A stretch of 64,000 nt of DNA from Fluctibacter halophilus. Its GTDB lineage: Bacteria > Pseudomonadota > Gammaproteobacteria > Enterobacterales > Alteromonadaceae. The notes below the pieces were generated by a model. The model ran no database searches. It was not told where the DNA came from and saw only the letters and a program-made list of their open reading frames with translations. How positions within the stretch are numbered: the stretch's first letter is position 1; every line of letters begins with the position of its first letter. The translations under genes and the position numbers were made by a program. The stretch spans positions 62,001 through 126,000 of the forward strand of contig NZ_JAJEWP010000006.1 in the NCBI RefSeq assembly GCF_020687825.1, in the 5' to 3' direction. This document shows positions 19,580 through 29,587 of the stretch, in pieces.

Positions 19580-20084
19580 AATTTTCATCGCCGCACCCAT
19601 CGACAAAGTGTGGCAACAGATCACCCAGCGAGACGGCTTGCAGGCACAGTTCTTCAATGCGCGACTGGACACACCGGGACTCGCGCCTGGGGCCCCGATA
19701 CGCATGAGAACCGGTAAGGACGGAAAGTATACGTCTGTGGTTGGCGAGGTACTGACCTACGACCCGCCCCATGAATACAGCCATACCTTCAAGTTCACCA
19801 ACCTTGATGATCCATACTGCACGGTTATCTACCTGTTGAAGGCTGTCGATGGTGGCACCGAATTTACCCTCATCAACGAAGACATGCCGGCGGGCAGTAA
19901 AACCGAGAAATACATGGTTCAGGGTGCCGATTTTATCCTGCAGACGCTGAAGGGGTTGATGGAGTCCGGCAAACCACCGTTTAAATCGCGCCTGTTGTTG
20001 GCCATGATTGGATTATTCGCATTCGCTACCCCGAAACGCTGTCGCTCGGAACACTGGCCCTTTGACCTGCAGGAGGAAGCCTAA
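19548..20084 (+). CDS. SRPBCC / AHSA1-like ligand-binding domain protein
   Basis: 178 residues from the second of two adjacent ATGs (19545, 19548); AGGAA lies seven bases before the latter. The helix-grip fold typical of AHSA1 is recognisable from HKIFIAAPIDKVWQQIT, the acidic turn LTYDPPHEYSHTFKF and the C-terminal helix VQGADFILQTLKGLMESG. A hydrophobic stretch follows at about residues 146-160 (SRLLLAMIGLFAFA). Such proteins bind hydrophobic ligands and are very often encoded directly behind an ArsR regulator, as here with an overlapping start. Its ligand is unknown. Confidence 0.85.
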   Translation: MSNPNNRSVHKIFIAAPIDKVWQQITQRDGLQAQFFNARLDTPGLAPGAPIRMRTGKDGKYTSVVGEVLTYDPPHEYSHTFKFTNLDDPYCTVIYLLKAVDGGTEFTLINEDMPAGSKTEKYMVQGADFILQTLKGLMESGKPPFKSRLLLAMIGLFAFATPKRCRSEHWPFDLQEEA

Positions 20085-20644
20085 TGGCAACGCCCGAGGA
20101 AATGGCCGCCAGTATGATCAACAACCTGGCGGACAAAACCGGCCGCGACCTGCAGCAATGGCTGGACATTGTGTCGCCACAGTTGCCGGCCAAACACGGT
20201 CAGTTGGTGAAATGGTTGAAATCGGAACATGGCGTCAGTCATGGCTTTGCCAACCTGATCGCCCATCAGGCACTGAACCAGGACTCGCCGGCGGCAGAGG
20301 GTGAAGCGCTGATAGACGCCCAATTCCGTGGCAAGGAAAATCTCCGTCCGCTGTACCGGGCCGTGGTGGATTACCTGTTGCAATTGGGCCCAGATGTCGA
20401 GCTGGCGCCCAAAAAAGCCTATGTCAGTGTGCGCCGAAAGACCCAGTTTGCATTGCTGCAACCCTCAACCAAAACCCGCCTGGATGTGGGGATTAAACTA
20501 AAAGGCATGCCCCCTGACGGTAAACTCGAAGCCTCCGGCAGCTTCAATGCCATGGTCACCCATCGTGTGCGGGTGACCGGTATTGACGACATTGATGAGG
20601 CATTGAAAGGTTGGTTGGCAGACGCGTATCAACAGGCTGGCTAA
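20084..20644 (+). CDS. DUF4287 and DUF5655 domain protein
   Basis: 186 residues. The N-terminal 70 residues match the DUF4287 pattern (ASMINNLADKTGRDLQQWLDIV, then HGQLVKWLKSEHGVSHGFANLIAH). The C-terminal half matches DUF5655 (LYRAVVDYLLQLG, VELAPKKAYVSVRRKTQFALLQPSTKTRLDVG, VTGIDDIDEALKGWLADAY), a fold often compared with nuclease-like or nucleic-acid-binding domains. The TAATG overlap with the SRPBCC gene and the GGAGG upstream (20074-20078) show translational coupling. The function is not known to me. Confidence 0.83.
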   Translation: MATPEEMAASMINNLADKTGRDLQQWLDIVSPQLPAKHGQLVKWLKSEHGVSHGFANLIAHQALNQDSPAAEGEALIDAQFRGKENLRPLYRAVVDYLLQLGPDVELAPKKAYVSVRRKTQFALLQPSTKTRLDVGIKLKGMPPDGKLEASGSFNAMVTHRVRVTGIDDIDEALKGWLADAYQQAG

Positions 20645-21846
20645 GACTGATAGTGCAGTCCTATCGCACGGAACAGCGCCAGATGCTTTTTCCGCCATTG
20701 GTGGGACTTGTCATTAAAACGGTGATTGGCCGACAGCTTCACAATCACTAACTGTTGATCAGGGTCGATGTAGATGAATTGATGGTAAATCCCCTGAGCC
20801 ATGAACTCATCGTCGGCGTCGGTGGGGATCCACCATTGATAACCATAGCCATAGGGTGAACTGGACAGAGGGTTGTCAGCCCCTGGCATCAGGTGTGGCG
20901 CATCCGGGGTAACGGAGTCCGTGACCCACTGCTGAGGCACCAGTTGCTGGCCCTGCCAGCGGCCGCCGTTGGCGTATAGCCAACCGAATTTGGCATAATC
21001 CCGCAGTGTCACATTCAAGCCACCCAGCGCCAACTCCATGCCATTGTCATCAGCTAACCAGTAGGCCTCATCCTGCATGCCCAGCGGCTCCCAAATCCTG
21101 CGCTGCAGATACTCGGTCAGGCTGACATCAAGCACCCTATCCAGCACCATACCAAGGACCTGAGTGTCGATGCTGACGTAGTGGTTGTAGGTGCCCGGCG
21201 CTCGCTCCCGGTGCAGACTGGCAGTAAACGCATCCAGTGACGTTCCCAATGCAATTGCGCGGGAGAATCGATTGATATCGGAATTAAAATCCCCGTAGTC
21301 CTCGTTAAACCCAACGCCGGATGACATTTGCAGTACATCCTTGATGCGCACACCATCGTAGCCTGAGCCGCGCAATTCTGGCACATAATCGGTCACCGCG
21401 TCTTCGATACTGGCAATCTTGCCCTCCGCCAACGCCATCCCGAATAACGCCGACACAAACGACTTACCCATCGAAAAAGAAATGTGCTGGGTGGTGGCGG
21501 TTTCGCCCAGGTAGTAGTTTTCCACCCGGGTAACGCCGTCTTTGATCACCATCAACCCGGTGGTACCACTGTCCTGCAAAAAATCGTTCAAGCGCAGTGA
21601 TTGCCCCTCTAAGGCGAACGTATCGGGCAGGGTTCCGGGCGCAGTGGGGAATGCAAAAGGTTGGGAGCTGGCGGGAATCGTTTTGGCATTGAAGCGTGTG
21701 TACATGGAGCGAAAGTTTTCAACAATTTTATCTTCGTCGTACAACGTGACCGCCATGTACAGTCGCTGCAGATTTGACCAATAACTGGCGGTCAGTGTGA
21801 GTACAACCACCAGCACAATCGCGCTAATTCCTTTCCAATGCTTCAT
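20641..21846 (-). CDS. Membrane-anchored serine hydrolase of the beta-lactamase/EstB type
   Basis: 401 residues from the ATG at 21846. A single hydrophobic segment (ISAIVLVVVLTLTASYW, residues 6-22) anchors or exports it. The class C beta-lactamase-like fold is shown by the SxxK motif SMGKSF, DVLQMSSGVGFNEDYGD and a YNHYVSIDTQVL block that supplies the usual catalytic Tyr, then GYGYQWW near the C-terminus. Family members are esterases, amidases or 6-aminohexanoate-dimer-hydrolase-like enzymes rather than true resistance enzymes. The gene converges on the DUF4287 gene with a four-base overlap. Confidence 0.87.
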   Translation of the reverse strand: MKHWKGISAIVLVVVLTLTASYWSNLQRLYMAVTLYDEDKIVENFRSMYTRFNAKTIPASSQPFAFPTAPGTLPDTFALEGQSLRLNDFLQDSGTTGLMVIKDGVTRVENYYLGETATTQHISFSMGKSFVSALFGMALAEGKIASIEDAVTDYVPELRGSGYDGVRIKDVLQMSSGVGFNEDYGDFNSDINRFSRAIALGTSLDAFTASLHRERAPGTYNHYVSIDTQVLGMVLDRVLDVSLTEYLQRRIWEPLGMQDEAYWLADDNGMELALGGLNVTLRDYAKFGWLYANGGRWQGQQLVPQQWVTDSVTPDAPHLMPGADNPLSSSPYGYGYQWWIPTDADDEFMAQGIYHQFIYIDPDQQLVIVKLSANHRFNDKSHQWRKKHLALFRAIGLHYQS

Positions 21847-22005
21847 TTTTTTGCGGCTTCCCAGCGAAAAACAGTGACTCAATGTAGCATGACTCTGTGT
21901 TGTGGGGAATTGCTCACCTGCAGGCTTATAAGTCAGCAACTTTGGACAGACTTTGTGGCGCTGATATCAGTATGATGGGCGTCTGTTTGCAAAATCAATA
22001 ATCTC

Positions 22006-22869
22006 ATGTCCGACGAGCCACATTACACACCACGTATCAGCAATGTTATCGCCCATATTGAACGCCATCTGGATGATGATCTGTCATTACAAACCCTGAG
22101 CCAGGTGGCAGCCTGCTCCAAGTATCATTTTCACCGGGTTTTCAGCGCCGAAACGGGGATGAATGTAACCCAGTTTGTACGATTATTGCGTTTGAAGCGG
22201 GCCTCGTTTCGCCTCGCCTTTGAAGCCGACAAAAGCGTGCTGGAGATAGCCATTGAAGCCGGTTTCGAAACCCCGGAAGCCTTTGCGAAAGCGTTCAGAA
22301 GGATCTTCTCGCAATCCCCCAGTGAGTTTCGTTGCACACCACAGTGGGATCACTGGCATCAGCAAATCGGCAACCCACCAACACTTGTCACAGGAGCCCC
22401 TATGGACATTAATATTGTGGATTTCCCCGCCACCAAGGTAGCAGTGCTTGAACACCACGGAGCACCCACGCAGATTTTACAATCGGTAGGAAGGTTCATT
22501 GCCTGGCGCAAAGCCACCGGTTTGTCACCGCTGCAAAGCGCCATGACCTTTGGCATCCCCTACAGTGATCCGCACACCACGCCAGCCGAGGATTTCCGTT
22601 GGGATGTGTGTGGCAGCGTAGAGCAGGACGTGCCCGACAATGATTTCGGCGTCAAAACAGGCTTAATTCCGGGCGGACGTTGTGCCAGAGTCAGACATCA
22701 GGGCAGTCACGACCGACTGGATGAAAGCATCATCCCGGTGTTTCGGGACTGGTTGCCGGAAAGTGGCCAGCAATTGCGCGACTTCCCCTGCTTTTTTCAT
22801 TACCTGAATTTTATTCATCAGGTCGATGAGTGCGACCTGCTCACCGACATTTATGTGCCCTTGATATGA
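22006..22869 (+). CDS. AraC-family regulator with C-terminal GyrI-like effector domain
   Basis: 287 residues. The AraC HTH comes first (residues 10-108): HLDDDLSLQTLSQVAACSKYHFHRVF and VLEIAIEAGFETPEAFAKAFRR. A GyrI-like/Bacterial effector-binding domain follows from about residue 127 (VDFPATKVAVLEHHGA, GRCARVRHQGSHDRL, DIYVPL at the end). This is the Rob/SoxS-like layout seen in regulators that bind small hydrophobic or drug-like compounds. It is divergent from the serine hydrolase gene, which it may regulate; that is inference. The intergenic 159 bases contain a short CTGATATCAG palindrome at 21961-21970. Confidence 0.92.
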   Translation: MSDEPHYTPRISNVIAHIERHLDDDLSLQTLSQVAACSKYHFHRVFSAETGMNVTQFVRLLRLKRASFRLAFEADKSVLEIAIEAGFETPEAFAKAFRRIFSQSPSEFRCTPQWDHWHQQIGNPPTLVTGAPMDINIVDFPATKVAVLEHHGAPTQILQSVGRFIAWRKATGLSPLQSAMTFGIPYSDPHTTPAEDFRWDVCGSVEQDVPDNDFGVKTGLIPGGRCARVRHQGSHDRLDESIIPVFRDWLPESGQQLRDFPCFFHYLNFIHQVDECDLLTDIYVPLI

Positions 22870-22878
22870 TTGACGCAT

Positions 22879-22904
22879 AAAAAAGGGCGCTAAACAGCGC
22901 CCTT
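22879..22904 (-). terminator. Terminator of the yebC-like gene
   Basis: The stem GGGCGCT/AGCGCCC with an AAAC loop is followed on the minus strand by a run of six T residues, 22 bases beyond the stop codon of the YebC-family gene. On the plus strand only two T residues follow, so it is mainly a minus-strand terminator. Confidence 0.82.
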
Positions 22905-22925
22905 AATGCAAGCTAATTTGAGGGG

Positions 22926-23654
22926 TTACTCGTCCCGCTCAACCACCGCGTTGTGATACACGTTCTGCACGTCATCACAATCATTCAACATGTCCATAAA
23001 CTTGTCGAACATGGGCACGTCATCACCACTAACGGCAGCATCTGTCTGGGGCACAAAGGTAATTTCATCAATATCAAACTCGATGTCACCCAATTGCTCT
23101 GACAGGGCAGTTTTGGCCTTAAAGTACTCGGTATGCGGGGCAAACACCGTGATCGTGCCGTCTTCCAGTTCCACATCGGTAACGTCAACATCGGCTTCCA
23201 TCAGCAGTTCGAGAATGGCATCTTCGTCATCCCCTTTAAAACCAAGAATGGCCTGATGTTCGAACATGTGCGCGACGGCACCGGGTGCGCCAATTTTTGC
23301 ACCGGTTTTAGTGAAACAGTTACGCACGTCTGTGATCGTGCGGTTGGGGTTGTCGGTCAAACAGTCCACAATCACCATACAACCACCGGGGCCAAACCCT
23401 TCGTAACGGGCTGGCGAGAAGTCTTCACCCGCGCCACCGGCCGCTTTATCAATGGCCTTTTCGATTACGTGGCTGGGTACCTGATCTTTTTTGGCTTTAT
23501 CCATCAAACGGCGCAAGGCCAGGTTGGTTTCAGGATCGGGGCCACCGTTTTTGGCACACACGTAAATCTCTTTACCGTACTTGGAATAAACCTTGGTTTT
23601 GGCGCCAGCGGTCTTGGCCATCGCCGCTTTTCTTACTTCAAATGCACGTCCCAT
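22926..23654 (-). CDS. YebC/PmpR-family DNA-binding regulatory protein
   Basis: 242 residues beginning [21 protein letters not shown]. YebC/TACO1 family markers are [62 protein letters not shown] and VYHNA near the end. Members act as transcriptional regulators or as translation factors relieving ribosome pausing. The N-terminus differs from the MAGHSKW- start of canonical YebC and is closer to the YeeN-type branch, so it may be a paralogue. It has its own terminator and is followed upstream by zapE on the same strand, 62 bases apart. Confidence 0.88.
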   Translation of the reverse strand: MGRAFEVRKAAMAKTAGAKTKVYSKYGKEIYVCAKNGGPDPETNLALRRLMDKAKKDQVPSHVIEKAIDKAAGGAGEDFSPARYEGFGPGGCMVIVDCLTDNPNRTITDVRNCFTKTGAKIGAPGAVAHMFEHQAILGFKGDDEDAILELLMEADVDVTDVELEDGTITVFAPHTEYFKAKTALSEQLGDIEFDIDEITFVPQTDAAVSGDDVPMFDKFMDMLNDCDDVQNVYHNAVVERDE

Positions 23655-23716
23655 GAAACTTCTCTGCGTTGAATGTTCAAAAATTCGAATGGCGGGATTT
23701 TACCCGCCCCACCCTG

Positions 23717-24823
23717 TCAGGGCAAATGCCGTGTGGCCAGATACTCATGGGACTGCATTTCCTTGAGCCGGCTCAGGCAGCGTTTGAATTCAAAATTCAA
23801 TTGACCGTCGCTGTACAACGCTGCCATGGGGACCGCTGCAGACATGATCAGTTTGACATTGCGCTCATAAAACTCATCCACCATGGCGATAAACCGCCGG
23901 GCGATATCGTCGCTCTGCTGACCCATTTGCTCAACGTTGGCCAGCAGTACGGTGTGGTAACAACGACTGATCTCCATGTAATCGGTCTGACTGCGCGGCC
24001 CATCACACAGGGCACGGAAATCAAACATCACGACACCGTCAGCATCGATAATGGTCTGAATCTGGCGCCCTTCAACCGTAATGGCGCGCCCTTCGCAGCC
24101 CGCTTCCGGTGCCAGCTGATTAAAATAGGTACGTAAATTGACCATCGCCTGCTCGTCCAGCGGGTGATGATAGATCTCGGCTTGCTTTAGCGTACGCAGA
24201 CGATAGTCCACGCCACTGTCCACATTGATCACCCGGGTATTCTGATTGATCAGGTCAATGGCTGGCAGAAAACGCGCACGCTGCAAGCCATTGCGATACA
24301 ACTCGTCAGGAATGATGTTTGACGTCGCCACCAGGACAATACCTCGCGCGAACAACGCTTCCATCAGGGTTCCCAGGATCATGGCATCGGTAATATCGGA
24401 CACAAAAAATTCATCGAAACAGATGATGCGGGCTTCTTTGGCGAAGCGGTCGGCGACAATTTCCAGCGGGTTCTGCTGACCGCCGAGGGTTTTCAGTTCG
24501 CTGTGAACACGGTGCATGAAGCGGTGAAAATGGATGCGCATCTTGCGTTCAAACGGCAGGCACTCGTAAAACGTGTCAACCAGATAGGTCTTTCCCCGGC
24601 CAACCCCCCCCCAGAAGTACAGCCCCTGGATACCGGGTTTCTGCATACCCTTGCCAAACGCCGCCTTGAGCTTCACTCGCCAGGTCAGTTTCTTCTGCGG
24701 TTGAGTTAGCTCGTCATACAGGCGCTGAAGTTCGCGTACCGCGTTCTCCTGCGCAGGGTCATGGTGGAACTCGGGATCTTTGAGATCAGACTGGTATTTT
24801 TGCCAGGGCGTCATCGTTTGCAT
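23717..24823 (-). CDS. zapE: Cell division protein ZapE (AFG1-like ATPase)
   Basis: 368 residues; MTPWQKY at 24814 is an alternative start. The AAA-type ATPase has Walker A GGVGRGKT (about residues 72-79), Walker B IICFDEFFVSD, and sensor region LVATSNIIPDELYRNGLQRARFLPAI. In E. coli ZapE binds FtsZ and is needed for division under stress; mitochondrial AFG1 relatives work on membrane protein turnover. It is divergent from zapG (yhcB), as in many gammaproteobacteria. Confidence 0.95.
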   Translation of the reverse strand: MQTMTPWQKYQSDLKDPEFHHDPAQENAVRELQRLYDELTQPQKKLTWRVKLKAAFGKGMQKPGIQGLYFWGGVGRGKTYLVDTFYECLPFERKMRIHFHRFMHRVHSELKTLGGQQNPLEIVADRFAKEARIICFDEFFVSDITDAMILGTLMEALFARGIVLVATSNIIPDELYRNGLQRARFLPAIDLINQNTRVINVDSGVDYRLRTLKQAEIYHHPLDEQAMVNLRTYFNQLAPEAGCEGRAITVEGRQIQTIIDADGVVMFDFRALCDGPRSQTDYMEISRCYHTVLLANVEQMGQQSDDIARRFIAMVDEFYERNVKLIMSAAVPMAALYSDGQLNFEFKRCLSRLKEMQSHEYLATRHLP

Positions 24824-24925
24824 GCTCGACTTTTTCGTCTCATGAACTTGAATGAAAATAATTTGACCGCATAGTTTGCTTAGGGAGTATCATTAAGTAA
24901 AGCCTAAGCTTAAATTGGAGACGTT

Positions 24926-25366
24926 ATGGATTGGGTGATTGGGATTTTACTGCTGTTAGCCGGTGCCGTCATCGGCTATTTTCTGGCCAGGTTTCAGATG
25001 GACAAAAAGGCAGCAGACGACGCCGAACAATCAGGTGAACAAACCCTGCGTGAAATTATGTTACAGCAAGCCGGCTCACACCTGGATCAGACCCGCCACA
25101 TGGTCAATGCTATCCAGCAACAATGTGAAGCCATGCAGGAACAAATGGATGCTTACGAGCATGTGCTGCATATCGAGTCAGAGCAGGATGGCAAACAGCA
25201 ACTGAGCTATTTCGGCGAGCACGCCACGATGTACATCCGTTCAAAGCAAAAAGCGCCGAAACGGGAGCCAAGCACAACCGACGTTCAGCCACGGGATTTT
25301 TCCAGTGGCAGTTCCGGACTGTTCGACGGCTCGAAAAATCGACAAGTCGTCGACCCGGACGGCTGA
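24926..25366 (+). CDS. zapG: Z-ring associated/envelope protein ZapG (YhcB, DUF1043)
   Basis: 146 residues: one N-terminal transmembrane helix (WVIGILLLLAGAVIGYFLARF), then a coiled coil (residues 30-90) and a low-complexity polar tail ending FSSGSSGLFDGSKNRQVVDPDG. The helix plus cytoplasmic coiled coil is the YhcB/DUF1043 layout. YhcB links division, cell width and LPS/peptidoglycan supply in E. coli. It is divergent from zapE, and degQ follows 95 bases on, the same gene order as E. coli zapE-zapG-degQ-degS. Confidence 0.92.
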   Translation: MDWVIGILLLLAGAVIGYFLARFQMDKKAADDAEQSGEQTLREIMLQQAGSHLDQTRHMVNAIQQQCEAMQEQMDAYEHVLHIESEQDGKQQLSYFGEHATMYIRSKQKAPKREPSTTDVQPRDFSSGSSGLFDGSKNRQVVDPDG

Positions 25367-25370
25367 GCGG

Positions 25371-25399
25371 GGAACTTTCCCATCCCCAGGGGAGTCAAG
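25371..25399 (+). promoter_or_regulatory. Candidate sigma-E promoter upstream of degQ
   Basis: GGAACTT (25371-25377) is a perfect sigma-E -35 element. TCAAG (25395-25399) lies 17 bases on, approximating the sigma-E -10 (TCnAA/TCTGA). It stands about 60 bases before the degQ start, just after the zapG stop codon. Motif match only. Confidence 0.5.
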
Positions 25400-25461
25400 C
25401 ATTGGGTGTCACCTCAGACACCCTCACACACTTGAATGTATATACTGGAGAACAGGTAACG

Positions 25462-26820
25462 ATGAAAAAAGCGGTCAATCGTCTTTTAATTGGTTCCAGT
25501 CTGCTGGTTGCTAGTCTGGGTATGTCCCTGCATGCGACTGCCGGGATTCCGTTTTTCACCGAAGAACAAACCCCTTCCCTTGCTCCCATGCTGGAGCAAA
25601 CCACGCCCGCGATTGTCAGTATCGCCGTTGAAGGTACTCAGGTTCAGCGACAGCGGATCCCGGAAATGTTCCGCCACTTCTTTGGCGGCCCGAATGAGCA
25701 AGTTCAGGAAAGGCCATTTCGAGGGCTCGGTTCTGGCGTCATCATTGACGCGGAGCGGGGCTATGTGGTGACCAATAACCATGTGGTCGACAACGCCGAT
25801 GAAATTGTCGTCAAACTGACCGATGGACGCGAACTGACCGCCAAGAAAATCGGTGCGGATGAACAAAGCGACATTGCACTACTCAAAATCGAGCCTGAAA
25901 ACCTGGTTGCTGTCCCACTGGCAGATTCAGACAAACTGCGGGTCGGCGACTTCGTTGTCGCGATTGGTAACCCCTTTGGACTGAGCCAGACGGTTACCTC
26001 CGGTATCGTCAGTGCGCTGGGTCGCTCAGGACTGAACATCGGCGGTTATGAGGACTACATCCAAACAGATGCGGCGATTAACCGTGGCAACTCCGGTGGT
26101 GCATTGGTCAACCTGCGGGGTGAACTGGTCGGTATCAATACCGCGATTTTTGGTCCCAATGGCGGCAACGTGGGTATTGGCTTTGCCATCCCCAGCAACA
26201 TGATGAAAAGCCTGATTGACCAAATCATCGAGTTTGGCGAAGTCCGCCGCGGACTGTTGGGTATCCTCGGCCAGGACGTGGATGCCGGTCTGTCAGAGGC
26301 CATGAACCTGGGTGCCAATAAGGGCGCTTTCGTCAGTGAAGTCAGTCCTGATTCCGCGGCCGAAAAAGGCGGCATTCAAGCCGGTGATATCATCATTGCA
26401 GTAAACGGTAATGACGTCGCTTCTTTCCAGGAACTGCGAGCCAAAATTGGCACCATGGGTGCTGGAGCTGAGGTCGAACTGACCCTGTTACGCAAGGGTG
26501 ACCGGGTTAATGTTGACGTGGTACTTGACGATGCTACCGGCGCCGTTGTCGCGGCCCAGGAAATCCATCCGGCACTGGAAGGCGCCACCCTGGCAAACGG
26601 CACCACGGAACGGGGCAACAATGGGGTCGAAATTACCGAGCTCGAGGCCCGTTCTCCGGCAGCCCGCATTGGCTTGCAGGAAGGTGATGTGATTGTCGGT
26701 GTTAACCGCAACCGGGTGAATACTGTGACTGAGCTGCGGGCCATGCTCGACGGTGCGAAAGGCGTCATCGCGCTGAATGTACAACGTGGCACCTCATCCC
26801 TGTATCTGGTTATCCGCTAA
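25462..26820 (+). CDS. degQ: Periplasmic serine endoprotease/chaperone of the DegP/DegQ family
   Basis: 452 residues from ATG 25462; an in-frame open stretch upstream is discounted because MKKAVNRLLIGSSLLVASLG starts a normal signal peptide ending LHATAG. The trypsin-like triad is His107 (TNNHVVDNADE), Asp137 (SDIALLK) and Ser211 (NRGNSGGAL). Two PDZ domains follow (about 250-345 and 365-445). The length matches DegQ (455) better than DegP (474), and the short loop LA supports DegQ. It degrades and refolds damaged envelope proteins. A 98-base gap with a strong hairpin separates it from degS. Confidence 0.95.
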   Translation: MKKAVNRLLIGSSLLVASLGMSLHATAGIPFFTEEQTPSLAPMLEQTTPAIVSIAVEGTQVQRQRIPEMFRHFFGGPNEQVQERPFRGLGSGVIIDAERGYVVTNNHVVDNADEIVVKLTDGRELTAKKIGADEQSDIALLKIEPENLVAVPLADSDKLRVGDFVVAIGNPFGLSQTVTSGIVSALGRSGLNIGGYEDYIQTDAAINRGNSGGALVNLRGELVGINTAIFGPNGGNVGIGFAIPSNMMKSLIDQIIEFGEVRRGLLGILGQDVDAGLSEAMNLGANKGAFVSEVSPDSAAEKGGIQAGDIIIAVNGNDVASFQELRAKIGTMGAGAEVELTLLRKGDRVNVDVVLDDATGAVVAAQEIHPALEGATLANGTTERGNNGVEITELEARSPAARIGLQEGDVIVGVNRNRVNTVTELRAMLDGAKGVIALNVQRGTSSLYLVIR

Positions 26821-26829
26821 TCCTCAAAT

Positions 26830-26857
26830 CAGCGACCCGCTTGTGCGCGGGTCGCTG
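26830..26857. terminator. Strong hairpin between degQ and degS lacking a T-run
   Basis: An 11-base-pair GC-rich stem (CAGCGACCCGC with GCGGGTCGCTG) and a six-base loop begin ten bases after the degQ stop codon. No T-tract follows on either strand. It is therefore not a canonical terminator, and may be a stability or attenuation element. Confidence 0.5.
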
Positions 26858-26918
26858 TCATCTCGCTCATTTCGGTGTTATTCTTAGTATTCATTGACTT
26901 AACTCGAATCATACCGTT

Positions 26919-28004
26919 GTGACCAGTCCTTCTTGGCTTCGTTTTTTGCTGAAATCCATTGCGATGGGCCTGATCCTGTCCGTGGTCGTGTTGTTGCTGG
27001 TGCCCGAATTGCGCTATGGCAACGGCGGCTTGTCAGGACTCCTCAGCCGACAACACAACAGCAGCGACAAACTCAGTTACTATCAAGCCGTGAGCCGCGC
27101 AGCCCCTGCGGTGGTGAATATCTACAGCAACAGCATCGATATCCGCAGCAGCATTTTTCGCCGCCAACAAGTTGAACGCACCAGCCTGGGCTCCGGTGTC
27201 GTCATGACCGAAAACGGCTACATCCTGACCTGTCTGCACGTGATCCAGAATGCGGACAGTATTCTGGTAGGAATGCAGGATGGTGAACTGGCGGAAGCCG
27301 AGATTGTTGGACAGGATCGATACACCGATCTGGCGGTACTCAAGATCAATGCTGAAAACCTGCATGTGATCCCACAAATCGAAAATCCGGACATCCGTAT
27401 CGGTGATGTGGTATTGGCTATTGGCAACCCCTACAACCTCGGGCAGACCATTACTCAAGGCATCGTAAGCCGCACCGGACGTAATTTTATCGGACCGAGC
27501 CTGTCAGCCAGTTCAGTGGACTTTATCCAAACTGACGCGGTGCTCAACGAAGGCAACTCCGGTGGCGCGCTGATCGACAGCAATGGCAATTTGATTGGTA
27601 TCAATAACGCCAATTTCAAAACCCTGGACAGCCGTCGGCGCGTGCTCAATGTGGATGGGGTGTTCTTCGCAGTCCCATACACCCTGGCCAAACGGGTCAT
27701 GGATGAAATCATTGCCAAAGGGCGCGCTTCCCATGGCCAGCTAGGCTTCTCCGGCAATACCCTGCAGAATCAGCCTGGCATTCTGGTCGATACCGTTTAT
27801 CCATCGGGCCCGTCAGCGCTGGCAGGATTGCGCGCCGGCGATGTTATCCTTGCCATCAATGGTATTTCTGTAGAGGACGTCAACCAGGCTTTAGACACGG
27901 TCGCGAACAGCGCGCCCGGTACCATCCTGACCCTGTCTGTGATGCGTGGCGAGGAGGCCCTAGAACTGGCCGTTCAGGTCGCAGAACTGGGCGCTGACAG
28001 CTGA
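26919..28004 (+). CDS. degS: Inner-membrane site-1 protease DegS
   Basis: 361 residues from a GTG start at 26919; no ATG gives the anchor, and the ribosome-binding site is weak. A single N-terminal transmembrane helix (AMGLILSVVVLLLVPEL, residues 15-31) holds the protease in the periplasm. The triad is His107 (LTCLHVIQNAD), Asp137 (TDLAVLK) and Ser214 (NEGNSGGAL); one PDZ domain lies at about 265-355. DegS senses misfolded porin C-termini and cuts anti-sigma factor RseA, releasing sigma-E. The LTCLHVI block rather than TNNHVV separates it from DegQ. Confidence 0.95.
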   Translation: MTSPSWLRFLLKSIAMGLILSVVVLLLVPELRYGNGGLSGLLSRQHNSSDKLSYYQAVSRAAPAVVNIYSNSIDIRSSIFRRQQVERTSLGSGVVMTENGYILTCLHVIQNADSILVGMQDGELAEAEIVGQDRYTDLAVLKINAENLHVIPQIENPDIRIGDVVLAIGNPYNLGQTITQGIVSRTGRNFIGPSLSASSVDFIQTDAVLNEGNSGGALIDSNGNLIGINNANFKTLDSRRRVLNVDGVFFAVPYTLAKRVMDEIIAKGRASHGQLGFSGNTLQNQPGILVDTVYPSGPSALAGLRAGDVILAINGISVEDVNQALDTVANSAPGTILTLSVMRGEEALELAVQVAELGADS

Positions 28005-28025
28005 TCAACGCCCGACCGAAGAGAA

Positions 28026-29300
<1,275 letters not shown>

Positions 29301-29558
29301 CTAACCGGGCTGATTGAACAGACGTTCACGCTGCCATTGGGTGGGCGTAAATGTCTTTATCGATAGTGCGTGCATGCTGCCATCGGCGATTTTATCGGCC
29401 AGTGGGGCATAAATCATTTGTTGCTTCTTCACTCGACTCATACCGTCAAACTGTTCACTAACGGCGATGATCTGAAAATGAGAACCGTCACTGGTAACGT
29501 GTACTTCGTCCAGCTCCAGGGTGGTTTTCAAAAGGTCTTCAATGGCTTTTGTATCCAT
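29301..29558 (-). CDS. ibaG: BolA-family protein IbaG (YrbA)
   Basis: 85 residues. The BolA fold is recognisable in LDEVHVTSDGSHFQIIAVSEQFDGMSRVKKQQMIYAPLADKIADG split across its class-II KH-like core; His in DGSHFQ is the conserved residue that ligates iron-sulfur clusters with monothiol glutaredoxins. The C-terminal MHALSIKTFTPTQW is also typical. IbaG is linked to acid resistance and Fe-S handling in E. coli. Its place between mlaB and murA is conserved throughout gammaproteobacteria. Confidence 0.93.
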   Translation of the reverse strand: MDTKAIEDLLKTTLELDEVHVTSDGSHFQIIAVSEQFDGMSRVKKQQMIYAPLADKIADGSMHALSIKTFTPTQWQRERLFNQPG

Positions 29559-29587
29559 GCATCTCTCAGGTGTAACGTATTTTGAGG

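Noticed and set aside
20641-21846. Reading of the serine hydrolase as an antibiotic-resistance beta-lactamase
   Set aside because: The SxxK and overall fold are shared, but the sequence lies with EstB/amide-hydrolase-type proteins, has an N-terminal membrane anchor and sits in no resistance context.
28005-28025. Missing terminator between convergent degS and murA
   Set aside because: The 21-base gap holds no hairpin, but close convergent genes commonly rely on other termination modes; not unusual enough to report.
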